Assembly (NCBI GenBank): GCA_965243105.1
Contig: CBDEUC010000002.1
Span: 124,001 to 188,000, forward strand
Origin: WLWS01 sp965243105
GTDB lineage: Bacteria > Pseudomonadota > Gammaproteobacteria > Eutrophobiales > Eutrophobiaceae
Direction: 5' to 3'
DNA length: 64,000 nt
The notes beneath the pieces were generated by a model, which saw nothing but the letters and a program-made list of their open reading frames with translations, ran no database searches and was not told the DNA's origin. This document shows, in pieces, positions 36,481-45,608 of the stretch (positions within the stretch are counted from its first letter, which is position 1; each line of letters starts with the position of its first letter). The position numbers and the translations under genes were made by a program.

Positions 36481-36601
36481 CATCCGTGTTGATTCCCGTG
36501 TAAGTTGTTGTCGAACAGGGTTAATTTGTCACAATTCCCTGGTGTCATGGCTTACAATTTGTAAATTCTTCAAAGATATCCTGCGTTAACTGGAGGCTGA
36601 T

Positions 36602-36895
36602 ATGTCCCGCGTATTGAAAATTTGCCTGTTTGTTCTGGTTTTCCTTGTGGGACTGCTATTTCATTTGAGAAACCAGCAGCAAGTCATTGTTGACTACTAC
36701 CTGGGTATCACTGAATTGTCATTCTCAGCAAGCATGGTGCTCGTTCTCGCTCTTGGCATTTTACTTGGCTACCTGGTGGGCTTGCCTGCCAGTTTCAGGC
36801 TGAAAAGGGAAAATGCCCGGCTGGCAAAACAGGTCTCTCTTTCTGAACAGGAGATTAATGCCCTGAGAGTGCTGCCAATGAAGGACGAAATTTGA
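36602..36895 (+). CDS. lapA: LapA family membrane protein
   Basis: 97-residue inner-membrane protein with two hydrophobic helices (about residues 4-24 and 42-66, the second ending GILLGYLVGLPASF). A short coiled-coil tail follows (LKRENARLAKQVSLSEQEI). LapA is the co-transcribed partner of LapB in control of lipopolysaccharide assembly. It overlaps or directly abuts lapB. AGGCTGAT precedes the start. Confidence 0.92.
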   Translation: MSRVLKICLFVLVFLVGLLFHLRNQQQVIVDYYLGITELSFSASMVLVLALGILLGYLVGLPASFRLKRENARLAKQVSLSEQEINALRVLPMKDEI

Positions 36896-38073
36896 GCTCC
36901 ATGGAATTTGTCTACATCGTCATCGCGTTACTGCCGGTTGCATATTTTTCCGGCTGGTGGGTGGCGCGAAAAAAAACCAGGCATCTATCGTCAAGACAGG
37001 AAAGCAGTTTAAATCCCGACTATTTTAAGGGGCTTAACTATGTACTCAACGAGCAGCCTGATAAGGCAATTGAAGTTTTTATTCGTATGCTTGAAGTGGA
37101 CAGCGAAACAGTGGAAACCCATCTCGCCCTTGGCAATTTATTTCGCCGTCGCGGCGAAGTAGACCGTGCCATCCGCATTCATCAGAACCTGATAGCTCGC
37201 CCAAACCTGAGCCAGGAGCAAAAATCACAGGCGCTGGTGGAGCTGGGCCTGGACTATATGCGTTCCGGTTTACTCGATCGCGCTGAGGGCTTGTTCAACC
37301 AGCTACTCGATATGGGAATGCATTCCACTGAGGCATCAAGAAGCCTGCTGGACATCTACCAGCAGGAAAAAGACTGGGAACGCGCTATAGAATGCGCGAG
37401 GCGCCTTGAAGCGGAAACGGGTGATAAGCATATTATTGAGATATCCCAGTTTTATTGTGAACTCGCCGAAGCACAAATTACCCCGGGTAATACCAGGGGG
37501 GCTGAGGATAATCTTAAAAAAGCGCTTAATATAGATCCACGATGTGTCAGGGCCAGTATCCTTGAGGCAAAGCTGCTGTTCGAAGCAGGAAACTACAAGG
37601 CTGCGCTGAAAGCATACAAAAGAATAGAAAAACAGGATGCGGATTACCTGCCTGAAGTTATTAACTCCATACTGGATTGTTATCGTAAGCTGGGTCAACT
37701 GGAAGAAGCTTGTTCCTATCTGAAAGATGTCCACGAGCAGTATGGTGGTATCACGCTTACACTCCACCTGACCGAACTAATCATGGAACTGCAGGGTGAA
37801 GAGGAAGGCCTGAAATTCATCTCGGAAGCACTCTACAGGAGACCAACCGTAAAAGGTGTGGACAGGTTGCTCGAATACACAATGAACGGCACAGGAAAAG
37901 ATATTCGAAACAACCTTGAGACGATAAAAGGTCTGACTTCAAATCTATTGATCGACCGGGCAATATATCGCTGCCAGAAGTGCGGTTTTGATGCTCGCAC
38001 GATTCATTGGCAATGTCCGGGCTGCAAAAGCTGGACGACTATAAAACCAATACAGGGTACAGATGGTGAGTGA
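36892..38073 (+). CDS. lapB: Lipopolysaccharide assembly protein B
   Basis: Membrane-anchored TPR protein that in E. coli regulates LpxC turnover. About 390 residues: an N-terminal helix (FVYIVIALLPVAYFSGWW), tandem TPRs (about residues 45-350) and a C-terminal rubredoxin-like zinc ribbon YRCQKCGFDARTIHWQCPGC. Two starts are possible. TTG at 36892 overlaps the lapA stop and sits six bases after AAGGA. ATG at 36901 gives the more family-like MEFVYIVI. I list the TTG because of ribosome-binding-site spacing. Confidence 0.94.
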   Translation: MSSMEFVYIVIALLPVAYFSGWWVARKKTRHLSSRQESSLNPDYFKGLNYVLNEQPDKAIEVFIRMLEVDSETVETHLALGNLFRRRGEVDRAIRIHQNLIARPNLSQEQKSQALVELGLDYMRSGLLDRAEGLFNQLLDMGMHSTEASRSLLDIYQQEKDWERAIECARRLEAETGDKHIIEISQFYCELAEAQITPGNTRGAEDNLKKALNIDPRCVRASILEAKLLFEAGNYKAALKAYKRIEKQDADYLPEVINSILDCYRKLGQLEEACSYLKDVHEQYGGITLTLHLTELIMELQGEEEGLKFISEALYRRPTVKGVDRLLEYTMNGTGKDIRNNLETIKGLTSNLLIDRAIYRCQKCGFDARTIHWQCPGCKSWTTIKPIQGTDGE

Positions 38074-38767
38074 TCCCCGAATAATCGTAGCGCTTGATTA
38101 TGAAAGTGCAGAAGAAGCACAGGCGCTGGTTTCAATACTTGACCCGACAAAGTGCCGATTAAAAATTGGCAAGGAACTATTTACAAGGGCAGGTCCTGAA
38201 ACAGTGCGCAAATTCCAGGAAGCTGGTTTCGATATATTTCTCGACCTGAAATTCCATGATATCCCCAATACTGTCGCAAAGGCCTGTGCAGCGGCGGCCG
38301 AACTGGGTGTCTGGATGATAAACGTCCACGCTTCCGGTGGAAAAGAAATGATGGAAGCCGCTCGAGAGGCGCTAAGCGTCGTGCCAGATCCCCCATTGTT
38401 GATAGCGGTCACGGTACTTACCAGCTTGTCGGCTGATGACCTCAGGCAAGTGGGTATAAACAGTGAAGCTGGGCAACAGGTGCTTAAACTGGCTTCGCTT
38501 GCACAGCTATCAGGTCTTGATGGAGTGGTTTGCTCCGCGCAGGAAGTTGAAATGCTGCGAAAAGAAGTGGATTCCTCTTTCAAGCTTGTTACACCTGGAA
38601 TACGACCTGCAGGAAGTACCCAGGACGATCAGAAACGCGTGGTTACACCGGTGCAAGCGATTCAGCGGGGTAGCGATTATATTGTAATTGGAAGACCAAT
38701 AACCCGGTCTCCCAACCCGCTTGAGTCTTTACTGGCGATAGATGCGGAGATTTCCGGAATACTGTAG
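38063..38767 (+). CDS. pyrF: Orotidine 5'-phosphate decarboxylase
   Basis: Last step of UMP synthesis. 234 residues. The catalytic Lys-Asp array is in DIFLDLKFHDIPNTVAKA, with IVALDYESAEEA at the N-terminus and LVTPGIRPAGSTQDDQKR near the end. The start overlaps the last eleven bases of lapB; ihfB-lapA-lapB-pyrF is a standard gammaproteobacterial order. Confidence 0.97.
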   Translation: MVSDPRIIVALDYESAEEAQALVSILDPTKCRLKIGKELFTRAGPETVRKFQEAGFDIFLDLKFHDIPNTVAKACAAAAELGVWMINVHASGGKEMMEAAREALSVVPDPPLLIAVTVLTSLSADDLRQVGINSEAGQQVLKLASLAQLSGLDGVVCSAQEVEMLRKEVDSSFKLVTPGIRPAGSTQDDQKRVVTPVQAIQRGSDYIVIGRPITRSPNPLESLLAIDAEISGIL

Positions 38768-38802
38768 TTGGTTGCCCCGGGAATATCTGCAAGTTGAATG
38801 AC

Positions 38803-41800
38803 ATGGACAAGCAGTCCAGGCAAAGTCCGTTTACACCGTCTTTACCCTCTGATGGTGAAATCATGCGCTGGGAGAGGCTGTATGCAGGGGCGAGGGCACT
38901 TGCCCTGGTTTCCGCAGCCCGCCGGGCAAAAGCCTTACTCGTAGTATTGACGCCAGATATCAATACCTCCCAGGCCTTACTGGCTGAACTAAAATTTTAC
39001 CTGTCCGGGAGCACGGATTTCCCGGTCCACTATTTCCCTGATTGGGAAACGCTACCTTACGATCTATTTTCTCCGTACCAGGATATCACCTCGGAAAGGC
39101 TATCGACGCTGGTGGAACTTGGCCGTGCTGAAAGAGGTATTGCGGTGGTTCCAATGACCACCGCGATGAACCGCTTACTGCCGAGGGAATTCCTGCTGCA
39201 GCACAGCCTTTCATTAAAGATCGGCGATCGTATTGAGCTCGATGAATTCAGGAAACAAATGCAAAAAAGCGGATATCGCTTTGTATCACAGGTCGTCGAA
39301 CATGGAGACATTGCTGTTCGTGGTTCATTACTGGATATCTTCCCAATGGGAACAAACAGTCCCTATCGCGTGGATCTCTTTGATGAGGAAATTGACAGTA
39401 TCAGGACGTTTGATCCCGAAACCCAGAGATCGCTGGATAAGATTTCAGAAATTCGAATACTGCCAGCCAGCGAAATCCCGCTGGATAACGATTCAATTGC
39501 GCGATTTCGACGGAACTGGCGTTCCAGGTTCGACGGTAACCCGGGCATTATTCCCATCTACAGGGATGTCAGTGATGGCATCGCACCGGCGGGTATTGAG
39601 TATTATTTGCCATTGTTCTACGACGATACTTACTCTGTTTTTGACTATCTTCCGGAGAATTCGATACTTGCCCTGCATGACACGGTCTTTAGTGCGGCGG
39701 AGGAGTACTGGGAAGATATAGAGAGCAGGTTTGAACAGTTAAGACATGATGTTGAGAAGCCAATTCTGAAGCCTTCCGAGGCCTTTTATGATCTCAGGTC
39801 AATCAAGGATCGCCTGTCATTATTTCCACAAATTCACATTGGTGCGCTTTCTGCTGATGATGGGTTCGATCGTCTGATTACCTATAGTAGCAGGCTCCCG
39901 CTCAGTATTGGTGTAGACACCCACGCAGCCAAACCGCTGGAACGCATAGAACGATACCTGTCCGATTACCACGGCAGGATTTTACTTGTTGCAGAGACCG
40001 CGGGTCGAAGAGAAACAATACTCGAAATGTTCAGTGCGGCTTCACATTACCTGAAGCAATTTGAGAGTTGGCAGGAATTTATCGACAGTGATGAAAAGAC
40101 TGGATTGACCGTAGCGCCAATTCAACAGGGCCTTGATGTCGATGACCCGCAAATCGCGGTATTGAGCGAATCACAACTTTTTGGTGAGAGAGTTCGACAG
40201 GATCGGGGAAGAAAACGCAAAAGACTTGATACAGAGTTTATCGTCAGGAACCTGAGCGAGGTTAATCTTGGCGATCCAGTAGTTCACGAAGAGCATGGAA
40301 TCGGGAGATACATGGGTCTTGTGACTCTCGAAGTGAACATGGTTCCCGCAGAGTTTATCCAGCTGGAGTATGACAAGGGAGATAAGTTATATGTACCGGT
40401 ATCAGCGCTTGACTTGATCAGCCGCTACACCGGCGTTGATCCGGAACATGCGCCTCTTCACAGGCTCGGGTCGGGGCAATGGGAAAAAGCCAGGAGGAAA
40501 GCGGCAGAAAAAGTAAGGGATGTCGCAGCGGAGTTGCTGGAATTAAGTGCAAGGCGGGCTTCAAGGCCCGGTCAAAAACTGGAGGTGGATGCAGAAGCGA
40601 TGAGAAGTTTCTCACAGTCTTTTCCCTTTGAAGAGACCACGGGACAAATCGAAGCTATCGAAGACGTCATTGATGACATGCAAACCGAAAAAGCCATGGA
40701 TAGATTAATTTGCGGTGATGCAGGGTTCGGAAAAACTGAAGTAGCCATGAGAGCTGCGTTTGTTGCCGTGAATAATGGTAAACAGGTGGCTGTCCTTGTT
40801 CCCACCACTCTCCTCGCTCAGCAACATTTCCAGAACTTTAAGGATCGATTTGCGGACTGGCCCGTAAAAATTGAGGTCCTTTCCCGTTTCCAGTCAAAAA
40901 GAATTCATGAAGAAGTCATGCAAGGCCTGCAAGCCGGAAAGGTGGATATTGTCATTGGGACACATAAACTTCTAAATGATTCGATCAAGTACAAGCGATT
41001 AGGAATGGTGATAATTGACGAGGAGCACAGGTTTGGAGTCAGGCAAAAAGAAAAATTCAAATCACTTCGGGCAGAAATCGATGTATTAACACTTACGGCG
41101 ACGCCGATACCCCGAACACTCAACCTGGCGCTCTCCGATTTGCGTGATCTTTCTATCATCGCGAGTCCACCATCAAAAAGACTGGCGGTAAAAACATTTA
41201 TACAGGAATGGAACGATACCCTGCTCAGGGAAGCTGTGTTAAGGGAAATTAAAAGAGGTGGGCAAGTATATATTCTCCACAACAAGGTAGAAAACATCGA
41301 TTCTGTTTCAGAACAGGTACAGAAATTGATACCTGAGGCGCGTATCGAAATTGCTCATGGACAGATGCCTGAAAAACAGCTGGAAAGTGTAATGCTCGAT
41401 TTTTATCACCGCCGTTTCAATGTGCTGGTATGCACAACGATTATTGAGACAGGTATCGATGTACCAACGGCCAATACAATAATCATCAATCGTGCCGATA
41501 AGTTTGGCCTGGCGCAGCTCTACCAGTTAAGAGGGAGAGTAGGGCGATCCCATCACCGGGCCTATGCATACCTGGTTATCCCTCCACGTAAAGCGCTCAC
41601 GAAAGACGCTGTAAAAAGGCTGGAGGCAATAGAATCCCTGGAAGAGCTCGGTATTGGCTTTACCCTCGCAACCCATGACCTTGAAATTCGTGGTGCAGGT
41701 GAAATTCTTGGGGAGGAGCAGAGCGGCCAGATTCATGAAATTGGATTTAGTCTATACATGGAGTTACTTGAGCGAGCAGTTAAATCATTGAAAGAAGGTA

Positions 41801-42279
41801 AGCAGCCACAGCTGGATCGACCCCTGGACCATGGTACGGAGATCGATTTACATGTAAGTGCCTTGATTCCGGATACCTTCCTGCCAGATGTACACACTCG
41901 ATTAATTACATATAAAAGAATTGCCAGTGTCGATACCCATGAGGAATTGCAGGAATTGCAGGAGGAACTTGTCGACAGGTTTGGAGTCCTGCCGGAAGCT
42001 TTTGCTAACCTGGTCAAGATAGCCAGGTTGAAAATAAAGGCGAAACCGCTGGGAATACGCAAAATTGACGTAAGCGAAAACGTAGCCAAGATTCATTTCA
42101 TGGATAACACCAATGTTGATATCTCGAGCCTTCTGCAGATGATCCAGTCAAAACCGGACAAATATAAACTGGATGGGCAAAACATATTACGCGTGACGGG
42201 AGAAATGCCCGATATGGAAAGCCGAATAAAGGTGATAACAAACCTGCTGGATTCGATTACAATGAAGGACGCAGCATGA
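38803..42279 (+). CDS. mfd: Transcription-repair coupling factor
   Basis: DNA translocase that removes stalled RNA polymerase and recruits UvrA. About 1158 residues from the ATG at 38803; an in-frame TTG at 38794 is a weaker alternative. Domains in order: UvrB-like region (about 15-350), RNA polymerase interaction domain (about 485-560, NLGDPVVHEEHGIGRY), superfamily 2 helicase with Walker A GDAGFGKTE and DEEH in IIDEEHRFGV, the second motor domain with QLRGRVGRS, and the C-terminal domain. The stop overlaps the next start (ATGA). Confidence 0.97.
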   Translation: MDKQSRQSPFTPSLPSDGEIMRWERLYAGARALALVSAARRAKALLVVLTPDINTSQALLAELKFYLSGSTDFPVHYFPDWETLPYDLFSPYQDITSERLSTLVELGRAERGIAVVPMTTAMNRLLPREFLLQHSLSLKIGDRIELDEFRKQMQKSGYRFVSQVVEHGDIAVRGSLLDIFPMGTNSPYRVDLFDEEIDSIRTFDPETQRSLDKISEIRILPASEIPLDNDSIARFRRNWRSRFDGNPGIIPIYRDVSDGIAPAGIEYYLPLFYDDTYSVFDYLPENSILALHDTVFSAAEEYWEDIESRFEQLRHDVEKPILKPSEAFYDLRSIKDRLSLFPQIHIGALSADDGFDRLITYSSRLPLSIGVDTHAAKPLERIERYLSDYHGRILLVAETAGRRETILEMFSAASHYLKQFESWQEFIDSDEKTGLTVAPIQQGLDVDDPQIAVLSESQLFGERVRQDRGRKRKRLDTEFIVRNLSEVNLGDPVVHEEHGIGRYMGLVTLEVNMVPAEFIQLEYDKGDKLYVPVSALDLISRYTGVDPEHAPLHRLGSGQWEKARRKAAEKVRDVAAELLELSARRASRPGQKLEVDAEAMRSFSQSFPFEETTGQIEAIEDVIDDMQTEKAMDRLICGDAGFGKTEVAMRAAFVAVNNGKQVAVLVPTTLLAQQHFQNFKDRFADWPVKIEVLSRFQSKRIHEEVMQGLQAGKVDIVIGTHKLLNDSIKYKRLGMVIIDEEHRFGVRQKEKFKSLRAEIDVLTLTATPIPRTLNLALSDLRDLSIIASPPSKRLAVKTFIQEWNDTLLREAVLREIKRGGQVYILHNKVENIDSVSEQVQKLIPEARIEIAHGQMPEKQLESVMLDFYHRRFNVLVCTTIIETGIDVPTANTIIINRADKFGLAQLYQLRGRVGRSHHRAYAYLVIPPRKALTKDAVKRLEAIESLEELGIGFTLATHDLEIRGAGEILGEEQSGQIHEIGFSLYMELLERAVKSLKEGKQPQLDRPLDHGTEIDLHVSALIPDTFLPDVHTRLITYKRIASVDTHEELQELQEELVDRFGVLPEAFANLVKIARLKIKAKPLGIRKIDVSENVAKIHFMDNTNVDISSLLQMIQSKPDKYKLDGQNILRVTGEMPDMESRIKVITNLLDSITMKDAA

Positions 42280-43040
42280 CTATAAAAAAACTAATTACAA
42301 TTTCGCTTTTTTGCAGTTTCCTTTCTGTCTCACAGGGTGCATATTCAGCATGGTACCAGGTGGAAATCGTGGTGTTTGACAACCTGTATGCTGATACAGA
42401 TGGAGAGTCCTGGTATCAGAACCCGGGGCTCCCGGATAGAAGCGACTCGATTGAAATGATTGAAGTACTGGAGGAGGAAGCTGGTATCGTTGGAGACGAC
42501 GAAGACGGAACTCCTGAAAGGGAACTTAATATTCCGTACAAGAAGCTTCCTGAAGGGTTCCATAGACTGGATGGTGTACAAAGAGTCCTGAAACTATCAA
42601 GGGAGTATCGTCCCCTTCTACACGTTGCATGGCAACAACCAGGTCTCAACCCCCGTAGCGCCAGGGCAGTACACATCCAGCAATTTGAAGAGCCTGTCTC
42701 GCAGCCCCCAGCGACGGACGATGAGGAAGCTTTTGATATTGATGCAATGCGCAGCCAGGAGGAAACTGAATACGATGATTACCAGGTACTTGACCTGTTG
42801 TTCGACGGCACGATCAAGTTAAGAAGTTCCAGGTTTCTCCACGTTGACGTAGATATCGCGTATTTCCCTGAATCACTGGACAATGATGAGGGCATGGTTT
42901 CCAGTGTCGAACGCCGCTCACAGCAGGCTGATTATGTCAGGCTCCAGGAAAGCCGAAAAATCAAACTTAACGAAATACACTATTTCGATCATCCATTGTT
43001 TGGCCTGATCCTGAGAGTGAGTCGACTGAATTTGAATTAG
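42276..43040 (+). CDS. CsiV family protein (exported, peptidoglycan-associated)
   Basis: 254 residues with a signal peptide (LITISLFCSFLSVSQGAYSA), then WYQVEIVVFDN, the typical opening of CsiV. The C-terminus ends HYFDHPLFGLILRVSRL, also typical. In Vibrio CsiV binds peptidoglycan and supports cell shape under D-amino-acid stress; that role is only transferred by similarity. It is translationally coupled to mfd. The middle is acidic and poorly conserved. Confidence 0.85.
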   Translation: MTIKKLITISLFCSFLSVSQGAYSAWYQVEIVVFDNLYADTDGESWYQNPGLPDRSDSIEMIEVLEEEAGIVGDDEDGTPERELNIPYKKLPEGFHRLDGVQRVLKLSREYRPLLHVAWQQPGLNPRSARAVHIQQFEEPVSQPPATDDEEAFDIDAMRSQEETEYDDYQVLDLLFDGTIKLRSSRFLHVDVDIAYFPESLDNDEGMVSSVERRSQQADYVRLQESRKIKLNEIHYFDHPLFGLILRVSRLNLN

Positions 43041-43042
43041 AC

Positions 43043-43075
43043 AAAAAAAATCGCCCCTTTAAAAAAAGGGGCGAT
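43043..43075 (-). terminator. Intrinsic terminator, chiefly for the phasin gene
   Basis: An 11-base-pair perfect stem ATCGCCCCTTT/AAAGGGGCGAT (43050-43060 and 43065-43075) with a four-base loop. Read on the minus strand it is followed by eight T (the A-run at 43043-43050), a textbook terminator for the phasin transcript. On the plus strand no T-run follows, so it would only weakly stop mfd-CsiV transcripts. Confidence 0.85.
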
Positions 43076-43131
43076 CAAGTTATCCGCTTTTCCAGGGGAG
43101 GAGGAGGAGCGGTACTACTAAAAACTACTGC

Positions 43132-43443
43132 TTAGGCAGAAAACATGCCTTTAACAATCTTTTGAACTTCGGTGTTGTAAGTGTTGCTCAGTTCAACCAC
43201 GTCGCGAGCATTTTCGATGATGCGCTCGTTCAGTTGCTGGCTATATGCAGCCTGGGAGTTGATGTAATCCTTCCAGCTTTCAGCATCCTTTACATTTGCG
43301 GCACTCTTGGCCTGCTCCAGGCTAAGTGAAACATTTTCTTCCGCAACCTTGATCTGCATTTCAGCAATGGCTTCAAAGTTCTTAACGGTCAGCTCGTTAA
43401 TCTCTTTGATAGGTGCAATAAATTTTTCAAAATCTGTGTTCAT
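43132..43443 (-). CDS. Phasin family protein
   Basis: 103-residue, all-helical amphipathic protein: FEKFIAPIKEINELTVKNFE, AEENVSLSLEQAKSAANVKD and SQQLNERIIENARDVVELSN are characteristic phasin segments. Phasins coat polyhydroxyalkanoate granules. No PHA synthase gene is in the window, so PHA storage is inferred from the family only. AGGAGC precedes the ATG. It has its own terminator and appears monocistronic. Confidence 0.92.
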   Translation of the reverse strand: MNTDFEKFIAPIKEINELTVKNFEAIAEMQIKVAEENVSLSLEQAKSAANVKDAESWKDYINSQAAYSQQLNERIIENARDVVELSNTYNTEVQKIVKGMFSA

Positions 43444-43474
43444 CTCTAAGCTCCTGTTGAGTTATGTTCAATGC

Positions 43475-43510
43475 TGCGGTGCATCATAAAGGAATAATTT
43501 GTGCGACGCA
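43475..43510 (-). promoter_or_regulatory. Paired TGC-N3-GCA elements upstream of the phasin gene
   Basis: TGCGGTGCA (43475-43483) and TGCGACGCA (43502-43510), centres 27 bases apart. PhaR-type PHA regulators bind related TGC/GCA inverted repeats, so these may be operators. This is inference from a loose consensus. Confidence 0.35.
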
Positions 43511-43827
43511 ACATTTATTTTTGAATATTTCAGAAATACCGTGCAGCTTGAGCATATTTTGAGAAATAGATAATAAATACAATAATTTAGTAGATAAATG
43601 CTATGTACAGGTGTTATTTGCCCTGGGCAGGTTGCGCGCAAACCAAGCGGGATTGCCTCAATTTCCTGTCAACAGCTTTTGCTGTATTTAAGAAGATTTA
43701 GGTTTATATAAAAGAAATTAGCGAAATATAGATGCTTTTTTGCAGAATATTGGAACTCGAGATTCTCACCTGCCTGTACCTTCGCTGTGAATGCATGCAT
43801 CATCAGGCAGAAGGTGAAAAGGGAGTG

Positions 43828-43866
43828 ATGAACGTGACGACAGTAATGAAGGGGGCCAGAGGCTAG
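43828..43866 (+). CDS. Possible 12-residue leader peptide
   Basis: ATG at 43828 is preceded by GGGAG; the frame reads MNVTTVMKGARG and stops with TAG at 43864-43866, six bases before the next gene's ATG. Translation could affect the downstream start. Very short, so it may be chance. Confidence 0.2.
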   Translation: MNVTTVMKGARG

Positions 43867-43872
43867 CTGGCG

Positions 43873-44217
43873 ATGAGTTTTTCTGCGGAGAAATTAAGCG
43901 AATTCAGGCATGCGCTTGTTGAAAAACAGGTTGCATTGCTGGGTATTCGTGATACAGGTGAAGCGGCAGCAGATGTCGTCGAACTTGACCAGGCCAAGGT
44001 TGGTCGACTGTCACGCATGGACGCATTGCAGGCCCAGGCCATGGCGGCTGAGGCTAATCGCAGGCGGGATGTCGAGCTACTTAGAATCGAGAGTGCCCTT
44101 AAAAGGATCGATGAGGGGGTTTATGGCTACTGCCTGAAATGTGATGAAGAAATCAATCCTCAGCGGCTAAAGGCCGATCCCGGTTCCCCCCTGTGTATCG
44201 ATTGCACAAAAGGCTGA
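43873..44217 (+). CDS. TraR/DksA family zinc-finger protein
   Basis: 114 residues. A helical N-terminal part (RLSRMDALQAQAMAAEANRRR, the coiled-coil region) precedes a C4 zinc finger CLKCDEEI ... CIDC near the C-terminus. Family members bind the RNA polymerase secondary channel. The canonical DxxDxA tip of E. coli DksA is not present, so this is more likely a shorter DksA-like paralogue than the main DksA. It lies alone between the phasin and cyclase genes. Confidence 0.88.
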   Translation: MSFSAEKLSEFRHALVEKQVALLGIRDTGEAAADVVELDQAKVGRLSRMDALQAQAMAAEANRRRDVELLRIESALKRIDEGVYGYCLKCDEEINPQRLKADPGSPLCIDCTKG

Positions 44218-44251
44218 CTAATTTACCCTTGCGGTGAATCCTGGCTGACTG

Positions 44252-44283
44252 ATGCGGGCATGAAGCAAACCTGGAACCCGCAT
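44252..44283 (+). repeat. Inverted repeat after the TraR/DksA-like gene
   Basis: ATGCGGG (44252-44258) pairs with CCCGCAT (44277-44283) across 18 bases. No T-run follows. It may be a 3' structure of the upstream mRNA. Confidence 0.3.
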
Positions 44284-44461
44284 TCACAGGAAAGATAACA
44301 GGGGCAGAAATCATCCCCGGATTCCATGTTATCCATACAAAATAATCCTGAATTTCAATGAGATAAAACTTTAATTTTAATCAAAACTTAGGTTTAATTG
44401 ACCCACAACAATGCCAGTGTGTTGTTGAGAAAAGCGGACGGAAGTAAACAAAAAGGAGGGG

Positions 44462-45535
44462 TTGAACACCGGGAATTTAGCAAAAGAGGGGCTTGTGAAC
44501 AAAAAAGTAAACACGGTGCTTGTCGCCGAAGACGACCGTACAACTCGGCTGGTTGTCAAAACCGTTCTTGAAAAAGAAGGATACAACGTCGTCGAGGGTG
44601 ATCGTGGCGAAAAAAGTCTTTTCCTGGCGCTTGAAAAGGACATTGATGCCTTCCTGATTGATATCAACATGCCCGGTCTCAGCGGGATCGAAATTTGCGA
44701 AAGGATCCGTTCAATTGATCGCTACAAATTCACTCCAATAATCTGTATGACTTCAATGGAGGAAGAGGCAACTCTTGAAGAGGTTTTTTCCGCGGGCGCT
44801 ACAGATTTTATTAGCAAACCTGCCAGCCCGGTGATTCTCAAGGCAAGATTGAAAGCACATTTGCAAAAAATGCGCTTTTACAACGAAATGGAGCAAAGTC
44901 GGCTTTATTTAAATCGATATATTTCATCCAAGACACAGAGGATCGTGGAAGCCTATTCATTGACGGGCTTGTTGCCGGCACCGGAAAAGCATGAAGTCTG
45001 CATTATGTTTACTGACGTAAGAGGTTTTACATCAATGAGCCAGAAGACAGATCTTGAAGTTTTGTTTGAAGGTCTAAGTAAAAATCTCGGGATGCAGGTA
45101 GATGCCGTGTATGGTTATGGTGGTTACATAGACAAATTTGCTGGCGATGGACTGATGGCTATTTTTGATGGCGAAGACATGATTGAAAGCGCCTGCCGTT
45201 GCGCGTTAAGCATTATTGATACAACACGAAGAAACCAGGCAGCTGGCGATGCCAGTGCCTTTCCACTTGGAATTGGCATTCACACCGGTGAAGTCCTGAT
45301 TGGAAATATTGGTTCGGCTGAGCATCTTGATTACTCGGTAATTGGCGAGGTTGTTAACATGGCCTCAAGACTTTGTAGTTACGCTGAACCAATGCTTATA
45401 GATGTGTCAGAGGAGGTTGCAAAAAAGGTTAGTGACCCGGAGTTGTTTTTTGATGTACCCAAGTATATCTCTATGAAAGGTATCGAGGAGCCAGTTGCGA
45501 TATATCACCTTAACTGGGCAGACAATGCGTCCTGA
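44462..45535 (+). CDS. Response regulator with class III adenylate cyclase domain
   Basis: 357 residues. The receiver domain (about 18-135) has AEDD and phospho-acceptor Asp67 in FLIDINMPGLSG with SKP near 120. The cyclase domain (about 175-330) has both metal aspartates (Asp185 in MFTDVRGFTS, Asp229 in DKFAGDG), the purine-selecting Lys225 and Asp290, and Asn299/Arg303 in VNMASRL. It thus looks like an active cAMP-forming enzyme. No kinase lies next to it, so its activating partner is unknown. The TTG at 44462 is very close to AAGGAGG; a GTG at 44495 preceded by AGAGGGG is an alternative start. Confidence 0.9.
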   Translation: MNTGNLAKEGLVNKKVNTVLVAEDDRTTRLVVKTVLEKEGYNVVEGDRGEKSLFLALEKDIDAFLIDINMPGLSGIEICERIRSIDRYKFTPIICMTSMEEEATLEEVFSAGATDFISKPASPVILKARLKAHLQKMRFYNEMEQSRLYLNRYISSKTQRIVEAYSLTGLLPAPEKHEVCIMFTDVRGFTSMSQKTDLEVLFEGLSKNLGMQVDAVYGYGGYIDKFAGDGLMAIFDGEDMIESACRCALSIIDTTRRNQAAGDASAFPLGIGIHTGEVLIGNIGSAEHLDYSVIGEVVNMASRLCSYAEPMLIDVSEEVAKKVSDPELFFDVPKYISMKGIEEPVAIYHLNWADNAS

Positions 45536-45608
45536 TTAGTTGCGTCGTTTATCACCGGCGACTATCGAGACAAGGTAGCTTTTTATTTGAAAAAAGGAGG
45601 ATCGTAAA

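Larger units (their letters stand above)
43444..43872. other. 429-base AT-rich intergenic region between the phasin and TraR/DksA-like genes
   Basis: No tRNA. It holds two TGC-N3-GCA elements in the phasin upstream region (43475-43483 and 43502-43510), the palindrome TTGCGCGCAA (43632-43641), and a possible 12-codon leader ORF just before the TraR/DksA-like gene (43828-43866). The rest is AT-rich without clear features. Confidence 0.6.

Noticed and set aside
43597..43713. 37-codon ORF in the phasin upstream region
   Set aside because: No ribosome-binding site and no convincing composition; the region looks regulatory.
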